Positions 12,257 to 24,600 of a stretch of 64,000 nucleotides of DNA are shown here, piece after piece. Origin of the DNA: Elymus sibiricus (lineage: Eukaryota > Streptophyta > Magnoliopsida > Poales > Poaceae); contig CM077666.1 in the NCBI GenBank assembly GCA_039707655.1, forward strand, positions 242,574,166-242,638,165, in the 5' to 3' direction. Every line of letters starts with the position of its first letter. Positions within the stretch are counted from its first letter, which is position 1. A program made the translations under genes and the position numbers. Under the pieces are notes generated by a model. It worked only from the letters and a program-made list of their open reading frames with translations. It did no database searches and was not told the DNA's origin.

Positions 12257-13640
12257 ATGGATCCCACCATGAAGGAGTACATGGAGAAAATCACCAGTTC
12301 CATGGACGAGTTCCGCATCGAGCTCCGCAGCAACACGGCGGCGGTGCACGCGAACACCGCCAAGCTGGACGATCTGCTCGCCTGGCAGCCCGACCTCGAG
12401 CGTCGCGTCGCCAAACTCTCTGACGCGATGGCGGATCTGCAGCAGGGGCGCGCGCCTGCGACGGCGGCGCCCGGTGCGGCGGCAACGGGTATTCCTCTTC
12501 AGGAGCCCAGCCTTCACTCGATCGGCGCGCAACCAGAGGCCGCGATCCGAATGCAGGAGCTGCCTCACGGGTCCATTGACCACGGCGACGCCTTCCTTCA
12601 CCGGGAGAAGGCGCCGGTGACCCCGCCGGTGTCTCTCCCGGGCATAGGTCAGTGTTCGAACCAGTCTCCAGTTCCAGCTCTTTCTCCATTCGCGCATGCT
12701 AGTCAGCTTCTCGCAGGCCTGGGACAAGCCCATCCCTCGATCTGCTTTCCACAGTTCTCTGGTGAAAATCCTAAGCTGTGGAAGACTTTGTGTGAACAGT
12801 ATTTTGCCATGTTCGCGATACACACTTCCTTCTGGGTTCCCATGGCCGCGTTGAATTTCACCGGCTCCGCGTCTGTCTGGTTGCAGTCCATCCAACGCAA
12901 ACTCTCTGAGTATGAATGGGAATCGTTTACAGCCTTGCTCTGTACTCGATTTGGGCGTGATCGCCACCAACTCTTAATTCGACAGTTCTATACCATTCGT
13001 CAAACCTCTTCGGTGTCTGATTATATAGAGCGTTTTGAGTTGATTATTAATCATCTTGCTTCATACTCTGACACAATTCATCCTTATTACTATTTGACTC
13101 GTTTTGTCGAGGGACTCCGTGCCGACATCCGAGCTGTGGTGCTGATTCAGCGGCCGCCCGACTTGGATACAGCGTGCTCTCTCGCTCTGCTGCAAGAGGA
13201 GGTTGCCGAGGGCGTTCATCGGCCGCGTTCGCCACCACCAACTCAGCGCGCGGCTGACGCCACTCTTCGGCCAGGGGTTCCTATGCCTCTACCTCCACCA
13301 CCGGCGAGGCCAACTCCGCTTCCGGCTCCTACCGCAGCAGTGGACCGCCGTGGCATTGACGCCGCACGAGCCGACAGCTCCAAGGTCAAGGCATTGCGAG
13401 AGTACCGCCGTGCTCGAGGATTGTGTTTCAAATGTGGAGAGCGGTGGGGGCACGACCACACTTGCCCTACCACTGTCCAGCTGCACGTCGTGGAAGAATT
13501 GCTGGAGCTATTTGGCATTGATGCGGTGTTTGATGCAGAGCAACAACAAGCGACAGAACCGGTTTATGATACAGTTATGGCCATTTCTCGTCAAGCTCTC
13601 ACGGGGGGGTTTCTCCTAAAGCTTTCCAACTGCATGCTTG
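12257..13640 (+). CDS. Gag of gypsy element 2
   Basis: ATG at 12257 (MDPTMKEYMEKI), 101 bases after the LTR. The open frame runs to 13849, but the part after about 13610 is out of register with pol. The N-terminus is a charged helical region, then a proline-rich linker (about residues 75-150), then the capsid core with ICFPQFSGENPKLWKTLCEQ and DYIERFELIINHL, then a proline-rich stretch and a zinc knuckle GLCFKCGERWGHDHTC at about 13419-13466. It forms the particle and packages RNA in this family. The frame leaves the pol frame at a G-homopolymer near 13604-13610. That could be a mutation, a sequencing indel, or a programmed shift; most plant chromoviruses use a single frame, so a lesion is more likely. 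Confidence 0.88.
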
Positions 13641-13644
13641 GATT

Positions 13645-16600
13645 CAAGGCCGGGAGATTCTTATGCTGGTGGATTCCGGGAGTTCTACATCTTTTGTGGA
13701 TGAACAATTGGCCGCACAACTTGCTGGTGCAGTGGTTCTGCAAACACCAGGGCGTGTCCGAGTGGCAGGTGGGGGTGAACTGCTCTGTACTTCAGTTATT
13801 CCCCACTGCAGTTGGTTTTCCCAGGGGCATGAATTCAAAACAGACATGAAGGTGTTACCCCTTGGTACTTATGATGCAATCCTAGGCATGGATTGACTAG
13901 AAGATAATAGTCCCATGACCGTGGACTGGCGAGCTAAACGGATTGAACTTCGTGTCAATGGCAATACAGTGTGTCTGAAAGGTCACCCGTCTACTACTAC
14001 TTGCTCTGTGATCAACAGCGCACAACTGCACAGTTTGTGTCGCCAGGGGGCCATTTCACATATGGTGCACTTACACCAAGTGGAGTTGTCGGATGAGGAA
14101 CAGGCAGCAATTCCCTCTTCAGTCCAAGAGGTGGTTGACCAGTTTGAGGATATCTTCGGGGAACCCACCAGTTTACCTCCTCGGCACAAGTGTGACCACC
14201 ACATTCAACTGATCCCAGGTGCCCAACCTGTCAACATCAGGCCCTATCGTCACAAACCAGAGCACAAGACAGAAATAGAAAAACAGGTCACTGAATTACT
14301 GCAGTCTGGCGTGATACGACAAAGCAAAAGCCCCTTTGCTTCTCCTGCTATCTTGGTAAAGAAAAAAGATGGTACATGGCGTCTATGCATAGACTATCGT
14401 CATCTCAATGCTCTGACAGTAGTTCCGAAATACCCAGTGCCGATCATCGAAGAGCTGTTGGATGAACTTCACGGAGCCAAGTGGTTTTCCAAGCTTGATT
14501 TGAGGGCCGGCTATCATCAAATACGACTGGCAGAGGGAGATGAACACAAAACGGCCTTCCAAACTCACTCGGGGCATTTCGAGTTCTTGGTCATGTCGTT
14601 TGGCTTGGCAGGCGGACCGGCCACTTTTATTGAGGCCATGCAAGACACTCTGCAGCCCTTGAATCGTGTCTGTGTGTTGTCCTTTTTCGATGACATCTTG
14701 GTATTCAGTAAAAGCTTGGAGGACCATGTCGAGCACTTGCGCCAAGTTTTTCAGTTGCTACAGCGGGATCAATGGAAGATCAAGCTCTCCAAGTGTTCAT
14801 TCGGCCAGCAACAACTATCTTATCTTGGCCACGTGGTCAGCTCTGAGGGGGTTGCAACCGAGCCTAGTAAGATTACAGCAGTCCAAAACTGGCCTACACC
14901 AAATGATATAAAGGAAGTAAGGCGTTTCCTGAGCCTAGCAGGATACTACCGGCGCTTTGTTCGCCACTTTGGGATCATTGCACGTCCTCTTTTCAACCTT
15001 CTGAAGAAGGGGACGCCGTTTGTCTGGACTGAAAGCACAGCAGAAGCATTCCAATTGCTGAAACAACAACTCATATCAGCACCAGTCCTTGCTCTTCCGG
15101 ATTTCACTAAGCCGTTCGTGATTGAGACTGACGCCTGTGACGCTGGGATTGGCGCTGTCCTGCAACAAAATGGTCATCCAATTGCTTTCATGAGCAAAGC
15201 CCTGTGCCCACGGTATCGCGGACTCTCAACTTATGAGAAAGAATACTTGGCCGTGGTGGTGGCTGTCGACCAATGGAGACCTTACCTTCAACATAACGAG
15301 TTTGTGATACACACGGATCAGAAGAGCCTGGTTCACCTTGAGGAGCAACGATTGTCGACACCATGGCAACAAAAGGCATTCACTAAGCTCTTGGGCCTCC
15401 GTTACACCATCAAATATAAGAAAGGAGTTGAGAACAGTGCGGCTGATGCTTTGTCTCGAGCTACTCATGCAGACTCGCTGTACTCCGTTTCTTCTTGTCG
15501 GCCAGCATGGATGGAGGATATCATTACCAGTTATATCACTAATCCTCAGGCACAAAAGCTTCTTGAACAACTAGCAGTGCGTCCCGACTCCAAAGGCCGT
15601 TTTGCTCTAGACCAGGGTATCCTACGCTTTCGAGGGCGTATCTGGCTCGGTGGCAGCACCTCCATGCAACAGCAGATCATTGCGGCCTTTCACGATACGC
15701 CTATGGGGGGGCACTCCGGCTTCCCGGTGACTTACAGACGTGTGCGTCAGCTGTTCGCATGGCCAAAAATGAAAACTCACATCCTCCAATATGTGAAGTG
15801 TTGCCAGGTATGTCAGCAGGCCAAACCTGATAGAGCTGCCTACCCAGGTTTGCTGAAGCCCTTGCCTGTGCCTAAGGAGTCGTGGGAGTTCATAAGCATG
15901 GATTTCATTGATGGGTTGCCTCAGTCTGGACACGCCAACTGCATATTGGTTATTGTGGACAAATTCACCAAGTTCGCCCACTTCTTGGCTCTCTCTCATC
16001 CTTACACGGCATCAAAAGTGGCCCTGCTCTACATGAATCACATCTATCGCCTACACGGTTTTCCTGGGGCAATCATATCAGATCGTGACCCCGTCTTCAC
16101 AAGTCACTTTTGGCAAGAACTTTTCAAATATGCTGGTACCGGTCTGCGAATGAGTACGGCCAATCACCCACAAACAGATGGGCAGACGGAACGGGTCAAC
16201 CAATGTCTCGAGACATTTCTCAGGTGCTTCACTCAAGCCTGTCCTCGTCGCTGGAGCTATTGGATTCCTTTGGCACAATATTGGTACAACTCTTCGTTCC
16301 ATTCAGCTATTGGTATGTCACCTTTTCGAGCTATGTACGGGCATGAGCCACGTCAATGGGGAATCACACCAACCTCGGCCTGCTCTGTTCCGGCTCTTCG
16401 TTCATGGCTTGATGAACGAGCCACGATACAACAGCTTCATCGCGCTCGCAATCTCATGAAACAGCAAGCAGATAAGAAGAGATCTTTCCGTGCCTTCAAT
16501 GTCGGCGATCAAGTCTTTCTCAAGCTCCAACCTTACATACAGACGTCTGTGGCAACCAGAGCCAACCACAAGCTCTCATACCGGTTCTTTGGGCCATATC

Positions 16601-17061
16601 GCATCATCGCGCGTGTCAATGAAGTGGCCTACAAGTTGCAACTGCCAGCTCACTCTCAAGTGCACCCTGTCTTCCATGTGTCGGAGTTGCGACGTGGACT
16701 GCTCCCAGGTACTTCCTCTTCTACTGACCTCCCAGAATGCTCTGACATTCCTGCTGTACCAGCATCAATTATGGATCACCGGTGGCGCAAACGCCGCGGC
16801 ACTATGGTGGAGCAAGTCCTGGTACGCTGGTCCAATCCTGCAGCTGTGCTGGACTCGTGGGAGGACAAGGAAGCTCTTCGCGCTCGATTTCCTGCAGCGG
16901 AGGCTTGGGGTCAAGCCTCGTCTCAAGGAGAGGGGGATGTCAGCAGCCCTGACAGCCGGGCCACAGCATCCAGCGACTCGCCATCTCCTACGGCAGAACC
17001 GCGACCGCAACGCACCAGGAAGCCCAACCGGCGAGTCGCTGGGCCGGCCTGGGTCCAGTGA
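13645..17061 (+). pseudogene. Pol of gypsy element 2, one stop codon
   Basis: Protease has MLVDSGSSTSFVD near 13663. A single TGA at 13894-13896 follows GMD, where the other element has a tryptophan (GLDWLA). From 13915 the frame is open for 1048 codons. Reverse transcriptase shows KLDLRAGYHQIRL and FFDDILVFSKS (about 14490-14715). RNase H has IETDACDAGIGAVL (about 15121). Integrase shows the zinc-binding set (GGHSGF, CQVCQ), SMDFIDGLP and ISDRDPVFTSHFW. The tail EQVLVRWSN...WEDKEALRARFP is chromodomain-like and would target insertion to particular chromatin in this clade. The frame crosses into the 3' LTR and ends there at 17061. Confidence 0.93.
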
Positions 17062-17291
17062 AGCCAGCGGCACCAACTACTTCTACAGCCAGACGCGACG
17101 CTCGAAGGCATCCAGAGGATCACGGCGGCAAGGCACGGACGGCTACCTACCCAGTTTCCATTCTCTCCTGCGTGAGAGCTAGTTCTTCCCCGATCCCCAA
17201 ATTCATGTATGAACTCTGTAATCGCCACTGAAACTTACCATCGAGAGGAACGAGTTCATCTTAGCACCTAGATCGATCCCTGGTGTTAACA
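16938..17291 (+). repeat. 3' LTR of gypsy element 2
   Basis: 354 bp, preceded by the purine tract AAGGAGAGGGGGA. The first 124 bases encode the last 40 residues of pol. Confidence 0.95.
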
Positions 17292-17366
17292 CAGCATGTT
17301 TGGGGTCAGCATGTCTCGATGGAGAACAGCCATGCTAGGATGAGAACGCTGCCAAACACGCCCTAA

Positions 17367-18670
17367 ATGACCTAGTCAAACCACACTCCGGCTGACATGT
17401 GGAGCCAGCAAGTCAGGAGCTTCTTGTACCTCCGGCCACTCACCATGGCTCGATCCTGTCACCTCGGCTCAACTCTCAAAGCACCACCCCCGCCTCCCTT
17501 TCCACACCGGAGGTCCCGAGCGGTCTAGAGAACAGTGGCAGAGCCACCTCCCAAGCAACCCCATGCATCTGCTGGGCCGAGCTTGCCCAGCAAGCACCCG
17601 CTGAGAAACAGTGCAGTCTTAGAGGTTGAAGATAGCGTTTCTTGGAAAAAGTGCACTGGCATAGCCACAGGCCTTGCCCAGGCTCCAAAGACCGGCTGGC
17701 TCCGGCACTGCTGGAGCCCGCACCACCGGCACCATCTCCATCCCCATTTCTAGTGTCACAAGATGACTGGCCCCAGATCTGCAACACTTGTTCAAACTTG
17801 CCGCCAGCCACCTCCTTCAATCCCAGGAAATATTAAGCCCAACATCAGAATCTCCATCGATTCCTCATCCAACAGTGCACCTAAAACAGACACCTACTGT
17901 GACTCCGGCGACGATGGCATCAATCTCACTTCGCAGTTACATGGTCATTCTCCTCCATGTGCCGGCTTCAGCTTCGTCAGAAAGGACACGATCAAGTTGA
18001 GAGAGAGTAGACCTCTTCGTGAGAACCTAGACCTGTTCGTGGAATGTGGGCATCAGCCAGATTAGGTTCACGGGGAAGTTCCTCGATCGGAGGCAACAAT
18101 GAAGGTGCGCAAGGCTCCGGTTTTCCTCAGATTCGAGGTCAGAGAGCAGAATGTGGTGCCACTCGATCACAGAGAGAGAGAGAGGAGTAAGAAAAAAAAA
18201 TCCAATTGCTAGGATCTCGTGTGGCAAGATCTGATGGTTAATATGTTCATTTGTGTGATTTAGAGGAACTTCTGCCGTTGAGCTCATGCATGGACAAAAG
18301 ACGGTGTTTGTGGGCTGAGACTTGGATGGATACATGGACAAAAGACAGTGCCATGGAAAATACATGCAAAATGAGAGGTCAAGGGAACGGTATAAATCTT
18401 GGGACAAGGGAAGTGAACCAAAAAAAGTTTGGGGTCATCCGAACAACACCGATACTCTGAAGGGAGTAAAAAGGACTTTTTATGAATGTTGCAAATCACC
18501 AGCTAACAGTGGGTGCTTCTAGTTGTTGCACATGAATTTCCAACAAGTATATAGAAACAAAAAACATGTGAGAACAAACATAACAGTGAGTGCCCACCAT
18601 TCATTCCTTTTTTCCTGCTTCAATATAGCAAACAAAGGTAGCAATGAATGGGTTTAATAGAATAACTCAC
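17367..18670. other. No recognisable gene
   Basis: Sequence between the MITE and the leftmost exon of the coiled-coil gene. Reading frames are short and I recognise no domain. 18169-18185 is a short GA microsatellite. The segment at 18430-18468 is an inverted copy of 11254-11283, hinting that a larger DNA transposon once ended here. If the coiled-coil gene continues leftward this is intron. Confidence 0.4.
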
Positions 18671-21600
18671 TGCTGCTTTAGCCTCTAAAGAATGATGAAG
18701 ATCCTTGTTTTCATTGAGAAGTTTAGCTATCTCCCGTTCCTTCTCTTCAATCATTCTATCAGAAATATCACGGAACGATTCATGCTCTTCCTAAAAAATC
18801 AAGAATATATTAAAATACTGAATGGAAAGACCACATTCAATAATACAAGTCATGCCACAGGGCAGGAAACAACCTTCAATTTCTCATATTTCAGTGTCCA
18901 TTCCCCTAGGTTCTTCTGAAGGTGGTCTTCAACATGGCCATTGCTTTGACCCTTCATAGACTCACATTTTACTGCATTATCCATGTTCATACATTTGATC
19001 AACGAACCTCATTAAAGAGAAAGGGAAAGAATTCTGAAATACACTGAAGTCCTCTTACATCTCCAGCTTTCCTCTACACTTGCCAATTTTTTCTCCCATG
19101 ATTCTTTTTCTGAGAGAAATTGAGAAGTAACATAATCTAATTTTTTCATGACATTCTTCAGTTTTTTGTCCAACTCCGCAAGACCCAAATCCCTGAAAGG
19201 AAATAAAGTAAAGGTAAAATGTTTCTCAAATTAAAAACAGCTTGCAGAAAATAAATTGATGGTATCACCGTGCATCAACTTACAGGAGTAGTGCCAAGGT
19301 AGGCGATCTAAGTGTCTAAAGTAGTCTCGACTCGTGATGACTAGTATGACCAATCTCAACTGGTCGACTGCCAGTCATAAGACCATACTTGATACAAATA
19401 CCACACTGCTGGTTTTTTACAGTAAAAAACTGGAAGGGGGGGGACAACAGTACATGGCTACATACTGAACTAGAAGCACAACATCTTGCTATTTCCGTTA
19501 AAAAAAAACATCTTGCTATCAGATTATTAGAGGCACGTGTAAGAAAGTACATGCTCAAGCGGAACCCAGAAGCAAATCATAACTTCATAAGCAGCTGATA
19601 TGAGTACATGTCGCACAACTGATATGAGTACATGTACGCACTGCACATACTACTGCTCATCTCTACATACTGCTAGTCTGCTACAGACAAGATACTACTG
19701 AAGGCATTAGGTTTGATCCCCTGGGCTCGATCGGAGGCGTGTCTCCTTCAGAGTGGGTACGGACCGACATGAACACACTATCAGTGCACTGCACAATATG
19801 TCGAGCGACTACTTATACTCGACTGATCAGCGACAGGTCAACAACTCTCGACTAGTCCAATCAGTCGAGTCGGGATGTCCAGCTAAGACCCAAGTACTGA
19901 CTCATAGATTAGTCAAGCGACTCTAGTAGTGCTCTGAATACTATTCGGATTTTTTTGTCACAATTAGTAGTATTGCAAACAAGGTGGGCTGCTACTATAC
20001 ACAGGCTATGAAGTTAGTTCATTTTCTAAATAATACTCCCTCTGTAAACAAATATAAGACGTTTTAGATCACTAAAGTAGTGATCTAAAACGTCTTATAT
20101 TTATTTACAGAGGGAGTAATTCAGTAACCTCCCAAGTAGTATCTTAGAAGAATTTCCGGTAGCATAACCATTTTAGTTATGGACGTCATTTCAATTCAAG
20201 AACAACAAGAAATGATCGAAGTTAAGCTGATATACCTTGCCTCGATCTCTTCACTGTGCCTGCATTGAGCAGCTTGAAGGTCCTGGATCGCTTCATCTCG
20301 TTCTTCTAAGGCAGCTGCCACCTCCTTTTCAGCTTCCTACATTACAGCAATGGTGATTGATTTAATAAGTTGTGACATATTTGGTTACATTACACATCTA
20401 CCAAACAATTGATGACATACTCTTATTGCTTCTTCATGTGCTTTAAGAACATCTGAATTTTGAGCTGCACTCAACTCAGCATCCTTCCTTTGCAAAAGTG
20501 CATGTGCACGGATCTTGTACGCGGAAAACTCACTTTCTAGTCGACTGATCTGCAAAGTTCAAAATGCTAAATTTTGAATTCTTGTCATAAGTGCTAGTTA
20601 CAGCATGTTTAAATGATGTCTTCGCATCTGAAAGTCAGTGTCGTAATAACTGGGTCAATAATATATCCTATGCCATTTTAGGCTTAAAAAGAATCATCGC
20701 GTAACCAGAACACTGAGGAAAATACACACGGTGGTTCCTCACTAGTTCAATCTCTCATAGTAAAGGTACTGTCAGGTTTTGTTGCCTATTAAAATTATAC
20801 TAGACAGACATTTCATCAACTTCTACTCATCTCTTTTCCGGCAATATTTTTTTACCAGCCTATCTGTGAATAAACCCTTGTAAACACCTATCCAAACATG
20901 CTTCTCCCTATACTCCGACTAGCTCTGCTATTCTTGGCTGACCTCTAACAGCAGAACTGGAACAGGTCGCCATCTTTGGTCCAAACAGAAATATTGCAGC
21001 TTATACTATTAGTTAAGTACTTACCTGATGAGTTCAGAGGAACTCCCATTTTTATTTTATTGTGTTACTGCCTCTGTACTCCATCCTAAACCGCAACCCT
21101 TGTAAAGTCCTCAGGTCCAGCATTTGGAACACAACCAACTTGCAATGCATGAGGCAACGATGCATTATATTGTTATGGACTCGTACTCTGGCTATCAGAG
21201 CTGTCAGCTACGGAACATACCATCAAGAGAAATACCCGGACATGCAGAGCTAACTGGTGCAACCATCACATGTTAGGAAGTGTTAACCAAGACGAGTCCG
21301 GTTGGAATATGAACAAAGTCAATTAGTTACAGTGTTATGAATCCATATCTTAGAAGTTTGAACGTGTTAAAGAGTCCAGTGTATTGGTTGCATCCTATAT
21401 CCATACAAAAGAGCCAGCATTGTAATTACAAGGCAAGCACCAAAAATCTCTTCTAAAGAAGTGAGCCTAGCTCACTTGGGTGGGGAAGTGGACGTACAAT
21501 TCCACCACCCAGATTCAAGTTATCATGGACTTGAATTTGGGTTCCTACTTATTATACTGCCAGGGTCTCCGCTACAGTAATCTCTTCTACATTCCATCCC

Positions 21601-24600
21601 CAACTTATTATAAATATCGCCAAACTGGGTGTCCGTCTCCTCTACCAAACTACCCATACGACCTTGGCAGCAAATCCAAACCACAGCAGATAAAGTATTA
21701 TGTTGTCACCAACTTAAGAACCAATGGTGGTGCCAGGAGGTAGGGCCTGTGTTATCAGTACCTAACTTCTATGGAGTAGGGACAAAAAGCTTGCAGTGCA
21801 GGTACAAACTTTTGGATAAGATAAGATTTAAATAAAATGCACCTCCTCCTTCGCAGAAATTAGATCCGAATCTTTATTTTGAAGCAATTGATTTTGCGTT
21901 GACAACTCTGATTCCAATTGATCTGCAGAATATCCAAATATCTGTATAAATGTATTACTCCAAAATCAAAATAGAAAGTTTGGGGCAGACTTACTTCTAA
22001 ATTTGGCAGATTCTATCTCAGATCTAAAGCGCGCACTTTCCGATGCTTCCAATTTTTCTCTAAGGGATTCACATTCGGCTTCCCAGCTTTGTCTTTCTTT
22101 TTCCTGAATGATTATCAGTCGGGACAACTTTGGTTAGTGCCTCCAACTCCAGGAAATCATAAAAAAAAATGTGTTAACCATACAGCAATAAAAACTGTTT
22201 TAAGGGGAAAATAACTAAAGTCTAAAATATTCTACTGATGCATGGTGACAAAAAATACTACCTACTCGACATTTTAATAAGTTGATTGAACACAAACTCA
22301 TAGGACGAGTTAATCTACAAGACAAAAACTAAATCAAGCCAGGCAGGTAGGTATACTCAGAAACAAGGTTACATGGACAGAACATGAAGTAACATGGCAA
22401 GTTTTTGTGAACTATAGTTGTTTCAAAATTTGAACTTAAGGCTAACCACTAAAAATGATCAGCATATGTGCAATTTCTGGATGCTCACTGTTTCCACGAG
22501 ATAATAATCAGCATATGTGCTATTGATATTGAAGATGCCTACAAGTTTGGTGTCTAATATATTAAAAACTATCAATGGGAAGATTGGTACAAGATAGGCT
22601 GACATACATGTTGGTCCTTTAAATGAGTAAGCTCGCCTTTAATCTCCTCCAAGGTAGCTTTAAGCCGGGCAGCTTCACCGGTTGATGCTGCTTCAATTCC
22701 GGTTATTTCTGAATCTTTCTCCGTGAGTACCATCTGGAACAGTTTAACTATAAATTAAATATTCCAACAGACAATGGATGCTCTATTTAATCCACCTCTT
22801 ATTCTCAGCATGTTGAGGCTTATCTTCTTCAGCTAGAGAATACTTTGACAACAACGTATCACATAAGAAAACAGTAATGTTTGAAAACACTTAAGTGGCA
22901 GACACAGGATATAACTTAGTCTGTGATACAATGCTGCACAAAGATAACTTTTCACTCGAATTAATACCTGCAGTGATTGAATCGTATCGGATGCCTTGAT
23001 TCTCTCAGCAGAAACCTCAGCTAGCTGTGCCTCCAAGCTCTCTAATTGCTTAAGAGAAGAAAGAAGCCAGATTCGATTACCCTAAATACTAATACTTTTG
23101 CATATTCACATTTACAAATTTCCTTCCTGCTTCTCTTTCCTTACCTTGTGATGCTTAGCAGAAAGCTCTGAAACTGATGCATGCCTCTTATCTTCCGCAG
23201 ACTGCATTGATCTTTGGATTTGTTCTAGCATCTTTATAGAAATCACATTAGTCCACTTCAGATTATTTTAGCTCATCAGAATAACTATTGTTAACTCCGA
23301 TCATGAGCATCAACTAAACACATCCGAAGGTACGCATATATTAATATCTTGTTTGGTTATTTCAGCATACTCAGAGAGTATGAGAAATAACTAAACAAAT
23401 CTCAGCAACACAACCAAACACGCAATTACTTTCACTCGATCAGCATTCAGCATCACCTATCCCCAATTTCCACCTTTGTCGGAGATCTTGGCAGTTGGCA
23501 CTTACTCCTATGAAGTACTAATACGATTTTCAGAATTCTTCAAGATCATGTGACTGATTATGTTCTCTTCTCTTTTAAGAACATGATCACATTCCCCACA
23601 ACTCAAACAAGAAGAAATTATTAAGCCTTATTTATACATGTACGTACCTGCTCTTTTTCAAGCATTGACTGTTGCAATTTCTCAAGGGCATTATTCCTGG
23701 CCTCCAAAGCAAGCCGTGTCTCGTCAAAATTACATCTTAACCTACACATGATTTGCATATAGTAGTAAGACAAAGATATTGTACAATTAGCATGCCTGTT
23801 GCAGAAGATAAGCATGAGATTTGATGAGAAGTTGCTTGCAACATTAAGGAGATCATTTACTGGTAACTGCTCAGTTGGCTGGCGAGTAGGGGATTAATAG
23901 GCGAATCGGGCAGTTAATCGGCTACTCAGTGACCCACCGAGTAGGGATTAATCAGCCAATATTTTGAACAATGGCTGCTTGTGCAAGAGTACCAGATATG
24001 AACATATGACACATAATATATCCCCCCCCCCCCCACCCCCAACGCACACACAAGAACAAAAGTGGAAGGTGTTGTTAACTTTGCAAGATGGTATGTGCAT
24101 AAATATTGCCAGCTGTGTGAACCTTGTAAAGGGGTCCACTTTAGTCCCAAATATTCCACCCACGGTGCATCCTGCGCAGCATGCACTGCCACTGTTCTTC
24201 TCTCCCTACCCTGACCATCTTATCACAGGACACGGTGCTTGTACTGTTGTCCAGTTGCTCCGTGCAATCATCTCTACCTCCTGCTGCTCTCTCGATGATA
24301 ACGAGGAAGCTGGCCATAGGAGACGAGGCCTGCTGGGGCCAGGGTCAGGTGGCAAATGGCACCAGATATAGAGTGCATATTGACTATTCAGTGTTCTTGA
24401 AAACAGAGAGCAGAGCCATGGGAGGCGACAGGGAACTAGAGAAGACTGACGAGTAGTGGTGAGCTGGGCGAAATGGAATGGCGGAGGACGGGTGAAGCCA
24501 AGTGTTGTGTTTACATGGCGAAAGGAGAAGAAGGGTGGCCTCGTCGCAAGCGGTCACGGCAGAGCGTACAGGTCCCAACAGAAGCTCTTTGGGGAGCAGA

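Larger units (their letters stand above)
11804..17291 (+). mobile_element. Young, nearly intact Ty3-gypsy chromovirus-like element
   Basis: 5488 bp with a perfect CAGCA target duplication (11799-11803, 17292-17296). LTRs are 353 and 354 bp and differ at only about 3-4 positions by eye, which suggests insertion within roughly the last half million years. A primer-binding site TGGTATCAGAGG follows the 5' LTR at 12159-12170. The interior encodes gag, protease, reverse transcriptase, RNase H, integrase and a chromodomain-like tail. Only two lesions separate it from a continuous reading: a frame change near a run of seven G at about 13604-13610, and a TGA at 13894-13896. Same clade as the element at 3922-9378 but clearly a different family. 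Confidence 0.95.
11517..17363. mobile_element. PIF/Harbinger (Tourist-like) MITE split by gypsy element 2
   Basis: Terminal inverted repeats GGGTGTGTTTGGTAG and, at the right end, CTGCCAAACACGCCC, flanked by TAA on both sides (11514-11516 and 17364-17366). A 3-bp TAA duplication is typical of PIF/Harbinger. Without the inserted gypsy element and one target-duplication copy it is about 354 bp. It encodes nothing recognisable, so it is non-autonomous. Confidence 0.75.

Noticed and set aside
12164..12970. 268-codon minus-strand frame opposite gag of gypsy element 2
   Set aside because: Shadow of the GC-rich gag coding sequence; no domain and no support for a separate gene.
13600..13620. Programmed ribosomal frameshift between gag and pol of gypsy element 2
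   Set aside because: A seven-G run is not a typical slippery site and related elements read through in one frame; a replication or sequencing indel is simpler.
21470..21560. tRNA-like A and B box pair suggesting another SINE
   Set aside because: CTAGCTCACTTGGG and GATTCAAGTT are only loosely box-like, and no tail or target duplication was found.
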